Positions 43,467-53,333 of a stretch of 64,000 bases of DNA are shown here, in pieces (positions within the stretch are counted from its first letter, which is position 1; every line of letters begins with the position of its first letter). Origin of the DNA: Streptacidiphilus jiangxiensis (GTDB lineage: Bacteria > Actinomycetota > Actinomycetes > Streptomycetales > Streptomycetaceae). The position numbers and the translations under genes are program-made. The stretch spans positions 1 to 64,000 of the forward strand of contig NZ_FOAZ01000025.1 in NCBI RefSeq assembly GCF_900109465.1, given 5' to 3'. The notes under the pieces are model-generated. The model was not told the DNA's origin and did no database searches. It saw only the letters and a list, made by a program, of their open reading frames with translations.

Positions 43467-43988
43467 CTACGCGCAGGAGAACTTGCGGTCCGCGTCGAGC
43501 GGGCTCGCCTTGGCCACGGCCCCGGCGAGCTCGCCGAGCGGCGACTGCCGGCCGAAGTACGCGCCCGGCACGTACACCTCGACGATCGCCTGCTGGTCCA
43601 CCGAGGAGAAGGTGAAGCTCTTGTCGGCCGGGTTGTGGACCGAGGCCCAGCAGACCCCACCGATCTCCGCGCCGCTGAGGTTGTCGCCCTCGGGGTTGTA
43701 GTCCTTGGAGTGCGGGTCGAGCACGCTCGGCATCCCCGCTCCGCAGCGAAGGGTCACCGCGGGATCGCCCCAGGCGGCCGTGGCGTCGCCGGCGGGGGTG
43801 GTGTCGCGGCGGTCCAGGCCCATCAGGGTCTTCGGCAGCGCCTTCTGCAAGGCCGCGCACTGCTGCGCCACCGCGCCCGTGGTGGTCGGCGCGGCGACGG
43901 GCACGCGTCCGCCCCCGCCGCCGCCGCAGGCGGTCAGCAGGAGGGCGGTAGCGGCGGTCAGCGCGAACGGCGCGGCGATCCTGGTCAC
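43467..43988 (-). CDS. DUF3515 family lipoprotein
   Basis: 173 aa with a lipoprotein signal: hydrophobic LTAATALLLTACGG, lipidated Cys near residue 21, then a glycine run and a Thr/Ala/Pro linker. The rest (QQCAALQKALPKTLMGLDRR, AAWGDPAVTLRCGAGMP, SVDQQAIVEVYVPGAYF) matches the actinobacterial DUF3515 family, usually next to ddl. Cysteines in QQC, LRC, GVC and FSC may form disulfides. It faces outside the membrane; function not known. The neighbour suggests a cell-envelope role. Confidence 0.86.
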   Translation of the reverse strand: MTRIAAPFALTAATALLLTACGGGGGGRVPVAAPTTTGAVAQQCAALQKALPKTLMGLDRRDTTPAGDATAAWGDPAVTLRCGAGMPSVLDPHSKDYNPEGDNLSGAEIGGVCWASVHNPADKSFTFSSVDQQAIVEVYVPGAYFGRQSPLGELAGAVAKASPLDADRKFSCA

Positions 43989-44008
43989 CCCGAGATGCTA
44001 ACGGGGAG

Positions 44009-44242
44009 CTACAGGTGCACCACCGGGCAGGTCAGGGTTCGGGTGATCCCCTCCACCTGCTGGATCTGCGCCACGACGAGTCGGCCGAGATCGTCGACGC
44101 TCTCGGCCTCGGCGCGGACGATGACGTCATAGGGACCGGTGACGTCCTCGGCCTGGACCACTCCGGGGATCCCGGAGATGACCTCGGCCACATTGGACGA
44201 CTTGCCGACTTCTGTCTGGATGAGGATGTAGGCCTGTACCAC
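44009..44242 (-). CDS. Stand-alone Lrp/AsnC ligand-binding (RAM) domain protein
   Basis: 77 aa from the GTG at 44242 (GGGAGG about six nucleotides upstream). The protein is a single alpha-beta RAM domain (AYILIQTEVGKSSNVAEVI, VTGPYDVIVRAEAESVDDLGRLV) without the DNA-binding half of Lrp/AsnC. Such small proteins form dimers or octamers that bind amino acids and may modify full-length Lrp regulators. It lies 20 bp from the DUF3515 gene (same strand) and divergent from thiL. Confidence 0.88.
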   Translation of the reverse strand: MVQAYILIQTEVGKSSNVAEVISGIPGVVQAEDVTGPYDVIVRAEAESVDDLGRLVVAQIQQVEGITRTLTCPVVHL

Positions 44243-44479
44243 GAGGGACCTCCCGGCGGCTCGGAGCGGAGATCTTGCGGAGGTTCTGGTTCCCCGACGG
44301 TGACGAAGGAAACAGGGGAACCGAGGGAACCGCCACGTTATCGTCCTCCGTCGCCCGTCGGGGAGCCCTTGAAGGCGCTTCCAGGGCGTACGCTGCGCGC
44401 GTGAGGCGCGCGTGTGCACGCCGGTGACCGACAGTCCACCGAAAAGTCCCAGGAACGGACCAGATCCGGAAGGAAACCC

Positions 44480-45445
44480 ATGCAGGTCGGCGAGCTCGGT
44501 GAGTTCGGACTGATCCGGGAGCTGACCTCCCGGCTGCCGCAGACCTCGGCCGTGGAGCTCGGTCCGGGCGACGACGCGGCCGTCGTCGCCGCGCCCGACG
44601 GGCGGGTCGTGGCCACCACCGACGTGCTGTTGGAGGGCAGCCACTTCCGCCGGGACTGGTCCACCGCCTACGACGTGGGTCGCAAGGCCGCCGCGCAGAA
44701 CCTCGCCGACGTCGCGGCCATGGGCGCCGTGCCGACCGCGCTGCTGCTGGGCCTGGTCGTCCCGGCCGAGCTGCCGGTCACCTGGGCGCTGGAGCTGATG
44801 GACGGCCTGCGCGACGAGTGCCAGGTCGCGGGCGCGGCCGTGGTCGGCGGCGACGTGGTGCGCGGCGAGTCGATCACCGTCTCCATCACCGCACTGGGCG
44901 ACCTGCAGGGCCGCCGACCAGTCACCCGCTCGGGAGCCCGTCCGGGCGACAAGGTCGCGGTCACCGGCTGGTTGGGCTGGTCCGCGGCCGGCTTCACCGT
45001 GCTGTCCCGCGGGTTCCGCTCCCCGCGCGCCTTCGTCGAGGCGCACCGGCGTCCGGAACCGCCGTACCACGCGGGCCCGGCCGCGGCCGTCCTGGGCGCC
45101 ACGTCGATGATCGACGTCAGCGACGGGCTGGTGGCCGACCTCGGCCACGTCGCGGAGGCCAGCGGGGTCCACATCGACCTGCGCGCCGCCGACTTCGACG
45201 TCCCGGCGCAGATGGCCGACATCGGCCAGGCGGTGGGCGTCGACCCGCTCCAGTGGGTGCTCTCCGGTGGGGAGGACCACGCGCTGGTCGCCACCTTCCC
45301 GGCCGACGCGCACCTGCCGTCGCGCTGGCGCGTCGTCGGCGAGGTGACCCGCCCCGCGAGCCTGTCCGGCACCGGTCGGGTGACGGTCGACGGCGCGCCG
45401 TGGGATCGCGTGGGCGGATGGGACCACTTCGGCGCCCAGGCGTAA
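44480..45445 (+). CDS. thiL: Thiamine-monophosphate kinase
   Basis: 321 aa from the ATG at 44480 (GGAAGGAAA upstream). ThiL phosphorylates thiamine phosphate to thiamine diphosphate, the last biosynthetic step. AIR-synthase-like fold: ELGPGDDAAVVAAPDG (near residue 26), VATTDVLLEGSHFRRDW (near 45), AQNLADVAAMGA, GGDVVRGESITVSIT and IDVSDGLVADLGHVA (near 213). It pairs with thiD two genes on. Confidence 0.94.
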   Translation: MQVGELGEFGLIRELTSRLPQTSAVELGPGDDAAVVAAPDGRVVATTDVLLEGSHFRRDWSTAYDVGRKAAAQNLADVAAMGAVPTALLLGLVVPAELPVTWALELMDGLRDECQVAGAAVVGGDVVRGESITVSITALGDLQGRRPVTRSGARPGDKVAVTGWLGWSAAGFTVLSRGFRSPRAFVEAHRRPEPPYHAGPAAAVLGATSMIDVSDGLVADLGHVAEASGVHIDLRAADFDVPAQMADIGQAVGVDPLQWVLSGGEDHALVATFPADAHLPSRWRVVGEVTRPASLSGTGRVTVDGAPWDRVGGWDHFGAQA

Positions 45446-45509
45446 GTCCCCCCGGTTGGGGCCCTTGTGCTGTAGGGCAAAGCATCCCCTTTCTGCATAG
45501 TCTTCCCTT

Positions 45510-46535
45510 ATGCGAATCGGCGTGCTGACGAGCGGTGGCGACTGTCCCGGCCTCAACGCGGTGATCCGCTCGGTGGTGCACCGGGCGGTCACCGAACACG
45601 GCGACGAGGTGGTCGGGGTCCAGGACGGTTTCCTCGGGCTGATCGAGGGCCGCACCCGCCCGCTGGGCCTCGAGGAGGTCACCGGCATCCTGACCCGCGG
45701 CGGCACGATCCTCGGCAGTGCCCGGGTGGAACGCGAACGCATGCGGGAGGCCGTCGCCAACGCGCACGGGCTCGCGGCGGAGGTCGGCATCGACGCGCTC
45801 GTCGCGATCGGCGGCGAGGGCACGCTGACGGCGGCCCGGATGTTCAGCGAGGCGGGCCTGCCGGTCGTCGCGGTCCCGAAGACGATCGACAACGACATCG
45901 ACGCGACGGACGTGACCTTCGGCCACGACACCGCCGTCTGGGTCGCCACCGAGGCGATCGACCGGCTGAAGACCACGGCCGAGTCCCACCAGCGGGTGAT
46001 GGTGGTGGAGCTGATGGGTCGCCACACCGGGTGGATCACCCTGCATGCCGGGATGGCCGGCGGCGCGCACGGCATCCTCATCCCCGAGCGGCCGTTCGAC
46101 GTCGAGACGGTCTGCTGCATGGTCGAGGAGCGGTTCTCCCGCGGCAAGAAGTTCGCCATCGTCGCGGTCGCGGAGGGCGCGCAGCCGGCCCCCGGCACGA
46201 TGCGCTTCCAGCACGGCGGCACGGACGCCTTCGGCCACCAGACCTTCGGCGGCATCGGCTCGCGCCTGGCCGGCGAGATCGCTCAGTGGATCAACAAGGA
46301 GTCCAAGCCGGTCATCCTCGGCCACATCCAGCGCGGCGGCACCCCCACGGCCCAGGACCGGGTCCTGGCGACCCGCTTCGGCTGGCACGCGGTGGAGGCG
46401 GTCCACAAGGGCGCGTACGGCCACATGACCGCGCTGCGGGGGACGGAGATCCACCTGGTGCCGATCGCGGAGGCGGTGGCGCAGCTCAAGACCGTCCCGG
46501 AGGACCGGTGGACCGAGGCGGAGGCGGTGCTCTGA
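45510..46535 (+). CDS. pfkA: ATP-dependent 6-phosphofructokinase
   Basis: 341 aa, ATG at 45510. Family marks are TSGGDCPGLNAVIR, GGEGTLTAA, the catalytic PKTIDNDID, MGRHTGWI and GHIQRGGTPTAQDR. The residue that separates ATP- from pyrophosphate-dependent enzymes is Gly104 here (GGEGT), pointing to ATP. It phosphorylates fructose 6-phosphate in glycolysis. It belongs to the actinobacterial group whose members can use either donor, so this residue matters. It lies between the two thiamine genes without obvious functional link. Confidence 0.95.
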   Translation: MRIGVLTSGGDCPGLNAVIRSVVHRAVTEHGDEVVGVQDGFLGLIEGRTRPLGLEEVTGILTRGGTILGSARVERERMREAVANAHGLAAEVGIDALVAIGGEGTLTAARMFSEAGLPVVAVPKTIDNDIDATDVTFGHDTAVWVATEAIDRLKTTAESHQRVMVVELMGRHTGWITLHAGMAGGAHGILIPERPFDVETVCCMVEERFSRGKKFAIVAVAEGAQPAPGTMRFQHGGTDAFGHQTFGGIGSRLAGEIAQWINKESKPVILGHIQRGGTPTAQDRVLATRFGWHAVEAVHKGAYGHMTALRGTEIHLVPIAEAVAQLKTVPEDRWTEAEAVL

Positions 46536-46550
46536 GGCGCGCAGCGCCTC

Positions 46551-46652
46551 CAGGGACGCGGGGAACGTGACCAGCCACGGACGTGCGGACGGTCCTCAAC
46601 GCGCAGGGCCATCCGTACCGGGTGGGTTTCTCGCGCAGTTCCCCGCGCCCCT
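46551..46652. repeat. Dispersed intergenic palindromic element, copy c
   Basis: The right arm TCGCGCAGTTCCCCGCGCCC is well kept; the left arm is degenerate (GGGACGCGGGGAACGTGACC). The core has CAACGCGCAGGGCCATCCG, as in the other copies. It lies between pfkA and thiD. Confidence 0.8.
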
Positions 46653-46663
46653 AGGGTGAGTGC

Positions 46664-47476
46664 ATGGTTTCTGTCTCACCCAACCCAGCCCCGCCCCGCG
46701 TCCTGACCATCGCGGGGTCCGACTCCGGCGGTGGCGCCGGGATCCAGGCCGACCTCAAGACGATGCTGGCCCTCGGCGTGCACGGCATGAGCGTCATCGC
46801 CGCCGTGACCGCGCAGAACTCCGTCGGGGTGCAGGGCTACTGGGAGCTGCCCGTCGAGGCCGTCGTCGCGCAGTACCGGAGCGTCGTGGACGACATCGGC
46901 GTGCAGGCCGTGAAGACGGGCATGCTGGCCAGCGCCGAGCTGGTCGAGGCCGTGGCCGGCCTCCTGGCCGAGAAGCCCGCTCCGGTCGTGGTGGACCCCG
47001 TCGGGGTGAGCAAGCACGGGGACACGCTCCTCGCCACGTCGGCCGTGAGCGTGCTGCGGGACCGCCTGCTGCCGCAGGCGACCGTCGCGACGCCGAACCT
47101 GCACGAGGTGGCGCAGCTCACAGGCATCGAGGTCACCCGAGAGAGCGAGCTCTCGGACGCGGCGAAGGCCGTGCAGGACCTCGGGCCGCAGTGGGCGCTG
47201 GTCAAGGGCGGGCACCTGGAGGGCGACGCGGTCGACCTGCTGCGCGCGCCCGACGGCACCGAGACGCTGTTCCGCGCGCCCCGGCACGACAACCGCCACA
47301 CCCACGGCACCGGCTGCACCCTGGCCAGCGCCATCGCTTCCTACCTGGCGCTGGGTCTCACGGTCCCGGACGCGGTCGACGCCGCGAAGCGGTACATCAC
47401 CGGCGCGATCGAGCACGGCTTCGCGCTCGGCGCGGGTATCGGCCCGGTCGACCACGCGTGGCGATTCCAGAACTAG
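46664..47476 (+). CDS. thiD: Hydroxymethylpyrimidine/phosphomethylpyrimidine kinase
   Basis: 270 aa, ATG at 46664 with AGGGTGAG seven nucleotides upstream. Ribokinase fold: [20 protein letters not shown] (residues about 14-33) and the ATP/anion-hole motif [16 protein letters not shown] (near 214). ThiD makes HMP-PP for thiamine from the pyrimidine branch. The single-domain length is normal. Confidence 0.95.
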   Translation: MVSVSPNPAPPRVLTIAGSDSGGGAGIQADLKTMLALGVHGMSVIAAVTAQNSVGVQGYWELPVEAVVAQYRSVVDDIGVQAVKTGMLASAELVEAVAGLLAEKPAPVVVDPVGVSKHGDTLLATSAVSVLRDRLLPQATVATPNLHEVAQLTGIEVTRESELSDAAKAVQDLGPQWALVKGGHLEGDAVDLLRAPDGTETLFRAPRHDNRHTHGTGCTLASAIASYLALGLTVPDAVDAAKRYITGAIEHGFALGAGIGPVDHAWRFQN

Positions 47477-47485
47477 GGCAAAGCG

Positions 47486-47519
47486 AAGGGCCGGCCCACC
47501 CGAGGGTGGACCGGCCCTT
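47486..47519. terminator. Bidirectional terminator between thiD and rpmB
   Basis: AAGGGCCGGCCCACCC and GGGTGGACCGGCCCTT pair with one mismatch around a GA-containing loop, between convergent genes. Confidence 0.85.
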
Positions 47520-47545
47520 GCGAAGCCGGAGGGGCAGCCGCCGCG

Positions 47546-47731
47546 TCAGCGGGAAACCTTGCCGGCCTTGATGCACGAGGTGCACACGTTGAGCCGCTTC
47601 GGCGTACGCCCGATCACAGCGCGGACCGTCTGGATGTTGGGGTTCCAACGACGACGGGTCCGGCGGTGCGAGTGGGAGATGTTGTTGCCGAAGCCCGGCC
47701 CCTTGCCGCAGACGTCGCAGTTGGCAGCCAC
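47546..47731 (-). CDS. rpmB: 50S ribosomal protein L28
   Basis: 61 aa from the GTG at 47731 with GGAG upstream; the much longer open frame (to 51901) is antisense to recG and the DAK2 gene. L28 signature: [29 protein letters not shown], then [13 protein letters not shown]. The two CxxC pairs make this the zinc-binding (C+) form. Large-subunit protein. Monocistronic, with a terminator just downstream. Confidence 0.97.
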   Translation of the reverse strand: MAANCDVCGKGPGFGNNISHSHRRTRRRWNPNIQTVRAVIGRTPKRLNVCTSCIKAGKVSR

Positions 47732-48049
47732 GGGAGTCACTCCAAAGACTTCAGATGCACTAACGGTTCCAACCCCGTGGCGCGAACGCCGCGACAGCGG
47801 CTCGCACCGACTGTCCTTGGGGGTGTCCTGGAAGGGATTCCAGGCAACCGGAGCAGCATACATCGGCTGGCTCCGTAGAACGAAACTACCATGGCCGGGC
47901 GATGAACCCCGCATCGCCGTCGCTCCGTCTCCGCTGACCGGGGGCCCGACCGGGCGGTAGCCTGCGGGAAAGCCAGGCGCCTGTGGAAGGACCAGACGCC
48001 TGTTGGAAAGCCAGAAGAAGGCTCGAGAGCCCCCACGAGGAGAGACCCG
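47732..48049. other. 318-bp divergent intergenic region (rpmB / DAK2 gene)
   Basis: This should carry promoters for both genes, though I cannot pick confident -35/-10 pairs. Just before the DAK2 gene there is a short direct repeat: CCAGGCGCCTGTGGAA (47973-47988) and CCAGACGCCTGTTGGAA (47992-48008), then a small GGCTC/GAGCC hairpin and the GAGGAG ribosome site. Confidence 0.55.
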
Positions 48050-49711
48050 GTGCCGCAGACCCTCGACGCCGCGGCCGTACGTGACTGGTGCCGTCTCTCC
48101 CTGGCCGCCCTCGGCCAGGCGCGTGAGGAGATCGACGCGCTCAACGTCTACCCGGTGCCCGACGGCGACACCGGCACCAATCTCTACCTCACCGTCGAGT
48201 CCGCCGTCGGACAGGTCGAGGCGCTGTTCGGCGACGGCGCCGCCACCGCCCCCACGTTGGAGGCCACGCTGCGGGCGATGGCCCACGGCGCGCTGCTGGG
48301 CGCACGTGGCAACTCCGGCGTGATCCTCTCCCAGCTGCTGCGCGGCGTCGCCGCCTCCGTCGGTTCGGGCCCGTGCGACGCGGACGCGCTGCGTCGCGCG
48401 CTGCGCTCCGCCGCCGACGCCGGGTACGAGGCGGTGGCCGTCCCGGTCGAGGGGACCGTGCTGACCGTCGCCGCCGCGGCCGCCGACGCCGTCGCGGGAC
48501 TGCCGGAGGCGGCCCCGCTCGCGGCCGTCGCCGAGGTGGCCTTCGAGGCGGCGGGAGCCGCCCTCGCGCTGACCCCGCAGCAGTTGGACGTGCTGGGCCG
48601 GGCGGGCGTCGTCGACGCCGGCGGGCGCGGTCTCGTGGCCGTGCTCGGCGCTCTCGCCGACGCGGTCAACGGGCAGTCCCCGATGGGGCCGCTGGCGCTG
48701 GCCACCCCGCGCGCCGTCGTCCTGCCGCCCGCCGAGTCGCCGCTGCTGCTCACCCAGGACCCCACCGGCCCCGCCTACGAGGTCGTCTACCTGCTCGACG
48801 CCCGCGACGAGGCGGTGCCGCAGCTGCGCGCCCGGCTCGGTGCGTTGGGGGACTCCCTGGTCGTCAGCGGCGGCGAGGGCCTGTGGAACGTGCACGTCCA
48901 CGTGGACGACCCCGGCGCGGCCGTGGAGGTCGGCATCGAGGCCGGACGCCCGCACCGGATCCGGATCACGCACTTCGCCGCCGCGGCGGCCGACGCGTCC
49001 GGCGAAGCGCACGCCGACGAGCCGTACGCCGGCCGGCTCAGCCCGACCAGGGCCGTCGTCAGCGTCGTCCAGGGGGAGGGCCTGGCGGGCCTGTGCCGCG
49101 AGTGCGGCGCCACCGTCCTGCCCGCCGATCCGGACCGCGCGCCCAGCAGCGCCGAGCTTGCCGCCGCGATCCGGCTCGCCCACGCCCGCGAGGTGGTGCT
49201 GCTGCTCAACGACGCCGAACTGCGCGCCGCCGCCGGCGTCGCCGCCGACCAGCTGCGCGGCGAAGGCGTCCGGGTCGCCGTCATCCCGACCCGCTCGCCC
49301 GTCCAGGGACTGGCCGCGCTGGCCGTCCACGAGCCCGCCCGCCGCTTCGACGAGGACGTCGTCGCGATGACCACCGCCGCGGGCGCCACCCGCTACGCCG
49401 AGCTGGCCCTCGCCGAGGGGGAGTCGTGGACGATGGCCGGCGTCTGCCAGGCCGGTGACGTCCTCGGGCTCATCGACGGCGACGTCGCCGTCATCGGCAG
49501 CCCGGAGGAGATGACCGTCACCGCGACGACGGTGCTGGACCGCATGCTCGCCGCGGGCGGCGAGATGGTGACCCTGATCGTCGGCGAGGACGCCGAGCCG
49601 GGACTCGCCGACGCGCTGGTGACCCACCTGCGGCGGACCAACCCGGTCGTCGACGCGGTCGTGTACGAGGGCGGCCAGGGCGCCGCGCCGCTGGTCGTCG
49701 GCGTCGAGTGA
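48050..49711 (+). CDS. DAK2-domain protein (FakA/YloV-like kinase)
   Basis: 553 aa, GTG at 48050 with GAGGAG eight nucleotides upstream. The N-terminal DAK2 (dihydroxyacetone-kinase L) domain spans about 1-200, with the ATP/Mg motif [13 protein letters not shown] (near residue 35) and [12 protein letters not shown] (near 86). A middle domain (about 225-330) and a C-terminal DegV-related part follow, the layout of FakA/YloV. In Firmicutes FakA phosphorylates fatty acids carried by FakB. In actinobacteria the substrate is not established and no fakB is seen here. Conserved position before recG. Confidence 0.85.
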   Translation: MPQTLDAAAVRDWCRLSLAALGQAREEIDALNVYPVPDGDTGTNLYLTVESAVGQVEALFGDGAATAPTLEATLRAMAHGALLGARGNSGVILSQLLRGVAASVGSGPCDADALRRALRSAADAGYEAVAVPVEGTVLTVAAAAADAVAGLPEAAPLAAVAEVAFEAAGAALALTPQQLDVLGRAGVVDAGGRGLVAVLGALADAVNGQSPMGPLALATPRAVVLPPAESPLLLTQDPTGPAYEVVYLLDARDEAVPQLRARLGALGDSLVVSGGEGLWNVHVHVDDPGAAVEVGIEAGRPHRIRITHFAAAAADASGEAHADEPYAGRLSPTRAVVSVVQGEGLAGLCRECGATVLPADPDRAPSSAELAAAIRLAHAREVVLLLNDAELRAAAGVAADQLRGEGVRVAVIPTRSPVQGLAALAVHEPARRFDEDVVAMTTAAGATRYAELALAEGESWTMAGVCQAGDVLGLIDGDVAVIGSPEEMTVTATTVLDRMLAAGGEMVTLIVGEDAEPGLADALVTHLRRTNPVVDAVVYEGGQGAAPLVVGVE

Positions 49712-49771
49712 GGCGGCGACCGACGCGGCCGGTACGCCGCGCTGTCCGACCGATGGTGCATCGTTGACCCT

Positions 49772-51970
49772 GTGTCTCCTTTCGACGACAAGCTCGAGAA
49801 GCATCTCGGCGCCCCCGCCAAGCACCTCGCCGACGGCCTCGACCTGCACACCGTCGGAGACCTGCTGCACCACTTCCCGCGCCGCTACAACGAGCGCGGC
49901 GAGCTGACCAGCCTCGACTCGCTGGAGATCGACGAGCACGTCACCGTCGTGGCCCGGATCGAGAAGTGCACCCTGATCCCCTTCCGCGGCCGCAAGGGCG
50001 ACCGGCTGGAGGTCGTGGTCACGGACGGTCGCGGGCGGCTGTCGTTGACGTTCTTCAACCAGCGCTGGCGGGAGAAGGAGCTGCGGCCCGGCCGCAGCGG
50101 CCTGTTCGCCGGCAAGGTCGGTGTCTTCAACCGCACCCGGCAGCTGACCAACCCGGACTACGAGCTCTTCGGCGACGCCGACGACCCGGACGCCACCAAG
50201 GCCGCCGACCGGTTCGCCGGGCGGCTCATCCCCGTCTACCCGGCCTCGGCCAAGGTGCCGTCCTGGCGGATCGCGCTGGCCGTCGAGCACGTGCTGGACG
50301 CGGTCGCGTGGGAGCAGGTCCACGACCCCGTCCCCGCCTCGCTGCTGGCCGAACGCGGCCTGATCCCGCTGCACCAGGCCCTGGAGCAGATCCACCGCCC
50401 GCGCAACCAGGCCGAACGCCTCGCCGCGCAGTCGCGCCTGAAGTGGGACGAGGCCTTCGTGCTGCAGGTGGCCCTCGCCCGCCGTCGCGCCGACGACGCG
50501 GCCCGCCCGGCCGTCGCGCGCGAACCGCGTCCCGGTGGGCTGCTCGACGCCTTCGACGCCAAGCTGCCCTTCACACTGACCGACGGACAGCAGCGGGTCT
50601 GCGCCGAGATCTTCGCGGACCTCGCCACCGAGCACCCGATGCACCGCCTGCTCCAGGGCGAGGTGGGCTCCGGCAAGACCCTGGTCGCGCTGCGCGCGAT
50701 GCTCGCCGTCGTCGACGCGGGCGGTCAGGCGGCGATGCTGGCGCCCACCGAGGTGCTCGCGCAGCAGCACCACCGCTCGATCGTGGAGATGATGGGCGAG
50801 CTGGCGGAGGCCGGCATGCTCGGCGGCGCCGACCAGGGCACCAAGGTCACCCTGCTGACGGGCTCGATGGGCGTCGCCGCCCGCAAGCGCGCCCTGCTGG
50901 ACCTGGTGACGGGGGAGGCGGGCCTGGTCATCGGCACCCACGCGCTGATCGAGGACAAGGTGCAGTTCCTCGACCTCGGTCTGGTCGTGGTCGACGAGCA
51001 GCACCGCTTCGGCGTCGAGCAGCGCGACGCGCTGCGTGCCAAGGCCGAACGCCCGCCGCACCTGCTGGTCATGACGGCCACCCCGATCCCGCGCACCGTC
51101 GCCATGACGGTCTTCGGCGACCTGGAGACCTCCGTCCTGGACCAGCTCCCGGCCGGCCGTTCGCCCATCTCCTCGCACGTCGTCCCGGCCCAGGAGCGCC
51201 CCAACTTCCTGGCCCGCGCGTGGGAGCGGATCCGCGAGGAGGTCGGCAAGGGGCACCAGGCCTACGTCGTCACCCCGCGCATCGGCGACGAGGAGGACGA
51301 GAAGGCCCTCAAGAAGGCGGAGAAGGCGGCCGCGAAGGAGGGCGGCGAGGACCGTCGCCCGCCGGTGGCCGTCCTGGACGTCGCTGAGGAGCTGCGTGGT
51401 GGCCCGCTGGCGGGCCTTCGGGTGGAGGCGCTGCACGGCAGGATGGCGCCGGACGCCAAGGACGAGGTCATGCGGGCCTTCTCGGCCGGCGAGGTGAACG
51501 TGCTCGTCGCGACCACGGTCATCGAGGTCGGCGTCAACGTCCCCAACGCCACCGTCATGGTCATCATGGACGCGGACCGCTTCGGCGTCTCCCAGCTCCA
51601 CCAGCTGCGCGGCCGCGTCGGCCGCGGCTCGGCGCCGGGCCTCTGCCTGCTGGTGACGGACATGCCGGCGGCCTCGGGTGCCCGCCAGCGCCTGGACGCC
51701 GTGGCCGGGACGCTCGACGGCTTCGAGCTCTCCCGCATCGACCTGGAGCAGCGTCGCGAGGGCGACGTCCTGGGTCAGGCGCAGTCGGGCGTGAAGTCCT
51801 CGTTGCGCGTGCTGTCGGTCCTGGAGGACGAGGACGTCATCGCCGCGGCCCGGGACGAGGCGACCTCGTTGGTCGCCAAGGACCCGGAACTGACGGAGCA
51901 TCCGGCCCTGCGCAGCGCCCTTGACTCGCTCCTCGGAGCGGAGCGTGCGGAGTACCTGGAGAAGGGCTGA
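49772..51970 (+). CDS. recG: ATP-dependent DNA helicase RecG
   Basis: 732 aa, GTG at 49772. The N-terminal wedge/OB domain ([17 protein letters not shown], then [15 protein letters not shown]) is followed by superfamily 2 helicase motifs: Walker [13 protein letters not shown] (near residue 295), [14 protein letters not shown] (near 410), MTATPIPRT and the motif VI region [11 protein letters not shown] (near 610). RecG reverses stalled forks and branch-migrates Holliday junctions. Full length. Confidence 0.96.
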   Translation: MSPFDDKLEKHLGAPAKHLADGLDLHTVGDLLHHFPRRYNERGELTSLDSLEIDEHVTVVARIEKCTLIPFRGRKGDRLEVVVTDGRGRLSLTFFNQRWREKELRPGRSGLFAGKVGVFNRTRQLTNPDYELFGDADDPDATKAADRFAGRLIPVYPASAKVPSWRIALAVEHVLDAVAWEQVHDPVPASLLAERGLIPLHQALEQIHRPRNQAERLAAQSRLKWDEAFVLQVALARRRADDAARPAVAREPRPGGLLDAFDAKLPFTLTDGQQRVCAEIFADLATEHPMHRLLQGEVGSGKTLVALRAMLAVVDAGGQAAMLAPTEVLAQQHHRSIVEMMGELAEAGMLGGADQGTKVTLLTGSMGVAARKRALLDLVTGEAGLVIGTHALIEDKVQFLDLGLVVVDEQHRFGVEQRDALRAKAERPPHLLVMTATPIPRTVAMTVFGDLETSVLDQLPAGRSPISSHVVPAQERPNFLARAWERIREEVGKGHQAYVVTPRIGDEEDEKALKKAEKAAAKEGGEDRRPPVAVLDVAEELRGGPLAGLRVEALHGRMAPDAKDEVMRAFSAGEVNVLVATTVIEVGVNVPNATVMVIMDADRFGVSQLHQLRGRVGRGSAPGLCLLVTDMPAASGARQRLDAVAGTLDGFELSRIDLEQRREGDVLGQAQSGVKSSLRVLSVLEDEDVIAAARDEATSLVAKDPELTEHPALRSALDSLLGAERAEYLEKG

Positions 51971-52051
51971 TTGTCAGTGCCGTGGGAGACAATAGAAGTG
52001 TTGTGAACGAGGCCCTGACCGGCCAATTCAACGTTCTCAGGGGGCACTTCC

Positions 52052-52564
52052 ATGGCGTTCCGTCACCTGAACGAGCTGCCGCTCGGTGACAAGGTCTTCC
52101 GCATCGAACTCAGCAGTGAGGACGACCGAGAGGTCACCCTCACCCTCACCGGCTGGCGCGAGGGTCACGCGTCCGAGCCGATCGCCTCCGGCAAGCTGCG
52201 GCTGCCGGTGGAGGACACCGCGTCCCTCCGCATCGCCCTCAACCGCGCGCTGCGCGCCCTTGCCATCGTCGCCGACGTCTCCGAGCCGATCCCGGACCGG
52301 GACGTGCTGCGTGAGCTCTACCCGGGCCACGGTGCGCCGTGGGTCCCGCAGCACGAGGAGGAGCTGGTCCGCCGGTTCCACGAGGGCGAGACCATAGCCC
52401 GCGTGGCGGCCCGCTTCGGCCGCACGCCCGACTCCGTCCGCACCAAGCTGCGCGAGCTGGGCCACGACCCCCGCCGCCCCGAGTACTGCCCGCCCGACGG
52501 CTGCCTCTCCTGGAGCCGCTACGCCAGCCCGAGCCTCCTGGGGGCTGTGAGCACGGAGGGATGA
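52052..52564 (+). CDS. Hypothetical protein with C-terminal helix-turn-helix-like segment
   Basis: 170 aa, ATG at 52052 with AGGGGGC eight nucleotides upstream. Residues 1-85 are a beta-rich domain (VFRIELSSEDDREVTLTLTGWREG). Residues about 108-145 (EEELVRRFHEGETIARVAARFGRTPDSVRTKLREL) closely resemble a homeodomain-like helix-turn-helix of the kind that follows DNA-repair or recombinase proteins. The C-terminus has CPPDGC. A DNA-related role next to recG is possible but not shown. Followed by a palindromic element. Confidence 0.7.
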   Translation: MAFRHLNELPLGDKVFRIELSSEDDREVTLTLTGWREGHASEPIASGKLRLPVEDTASLRIALNRALRALAIVADVSEPIPDRDVLRELYPGHGAPWVPQHEEELVRRFHEGETIARVAARFGRTPDSVRTKLRELGHDPRRPEYCPPDGCLSWSRYASPSLLGAVSTEG

Positions 52565-52569
52565 CCTGA

Positions 52570-52670
52570 GGGGCGCGAGGAACTGCGCGACAAGCCAGCC
52601 ACGAGCGGATGGTCCCGAACGTGCAGGGCCATCCGCACGCGGGTGGTCCCCGCGCAGTTCCTCGCGCCCC
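52570..52670. repeat. Dispersed intergenic palindromic element, copy d
   Basis: GGGGCGCGAGGAACTGCGCG and the inverted CGCGCAGTTCCTCGCGCCCC are perfect 20-bp arms, as in copy b. The core GAACGTGCAGGGCCATCCGC is the same as in copy a. It lies between the 170-aa gene and rsmD. Confidence 0.9.
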
Positions 52671-52728
52671 CGGACAGTGCACTAGCTTGAAAGTGCACAC
52701 CTTTCCGACCAGCAAGGACACCCGCCTC

Positions 52729-53319
52729 ATGACCCGCGTGATCGCCGGAGCCGCTCGCGGCCGACGCCTCGCCGTGCCGCCGGGGAACGGCACGCGTCCC
52801 ACCTCGGACCGGGCACGGGAGGCGCTGTTCTCCAGTTGGGAGGCGCTGCGTGGTTCCCTCGCGGGCGCCCGGGTGATGGACCTGTACGCCGGCTCCGGTG
52901 CCGTGGGTCTCGAGGCTCTTTCCCGAGGCGCGGCCCACGCACTGCTGGTGGAGGAGGACGCCGCCGCGGTGAAGGTGATCCTCGCCAACGTGCGGACGCT
53001 CTCCCTGCCCGGCGCCGAGGTCCGTTCGGGAAAGGCCGAGCGGGTGATCGTCGGTGCGCCGCCGTCCACCCCGTACGACCTGGTGTTTCTCGATCCGCCG
53101 TACGCCGTGACCGACGACGAACTGCGCGAGATACTGGTCACACTCGTCTCTGAGGGCTGGCTCGACGCCGACGTGATCGTCACCGTGGAGCGCAGCACCA
53201 GGGGCGGCGCTTTCACCTGGCCGGAGGGCTTCGAGGGCCTGCGCGAGCGCCGCTACGGCGAGGCGACCCTCTGGTACGGTCGCGCCGCCGACGGAGCCGG
53301 CAAGGAAGCCGGCCTGTGA
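52729..53319 (+). CDS. rsmD: 16S rRNA (guanine(966)-N(2))-methyltransferase
   Basis: 196 aa from the ATG at 52729 (AAGGA about 11 nt upstream); the extra frame to 52609 is read from the palindromic element. Class I SAM methyltransferase: VIAGAARGRRLAVPPG at the N-terminus (RsmD signature), DLYAGSGAVGLEALSRGA (near residue 48) and the catalytic LDPPYA (near 122). It overlaps or abuts coaD, its usual partner. Confidence 0.93.
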   Translation: MTRVIAGAARGRRLAVPPGNGTRPTSDRAREALFSSWEALRGSLAGARVMDLYAGSGAVGLEALSRGAAHALLVEEDAAAVKVILANVRTLSLPGAEVRSGKAERVIVGAPPSTPYDLVFLDPPYAVTDDELREILVTLVSEGWLDADVIVTVERSTRGGAFTWPEGFEGLRERRYGEATLWYGRAADGAGKEAGL

Positions 53320-53333
53320 GCGAGGAGATGACG

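Noticed and set aside
47546..51901. Minus-strand frame of about 1450 codons ending in ribosomal protein L28
   Set aside because: Only the last 61 codons (from the GTG at 47731) are L28; the rest is antisense to recG and the DAK2 gene, which are certain.
52609..52728. 40-residue N-terminal extension of RsmD
   Set aside because: It is read from the palindromic repeat element, not from conserved RsmD sequence.
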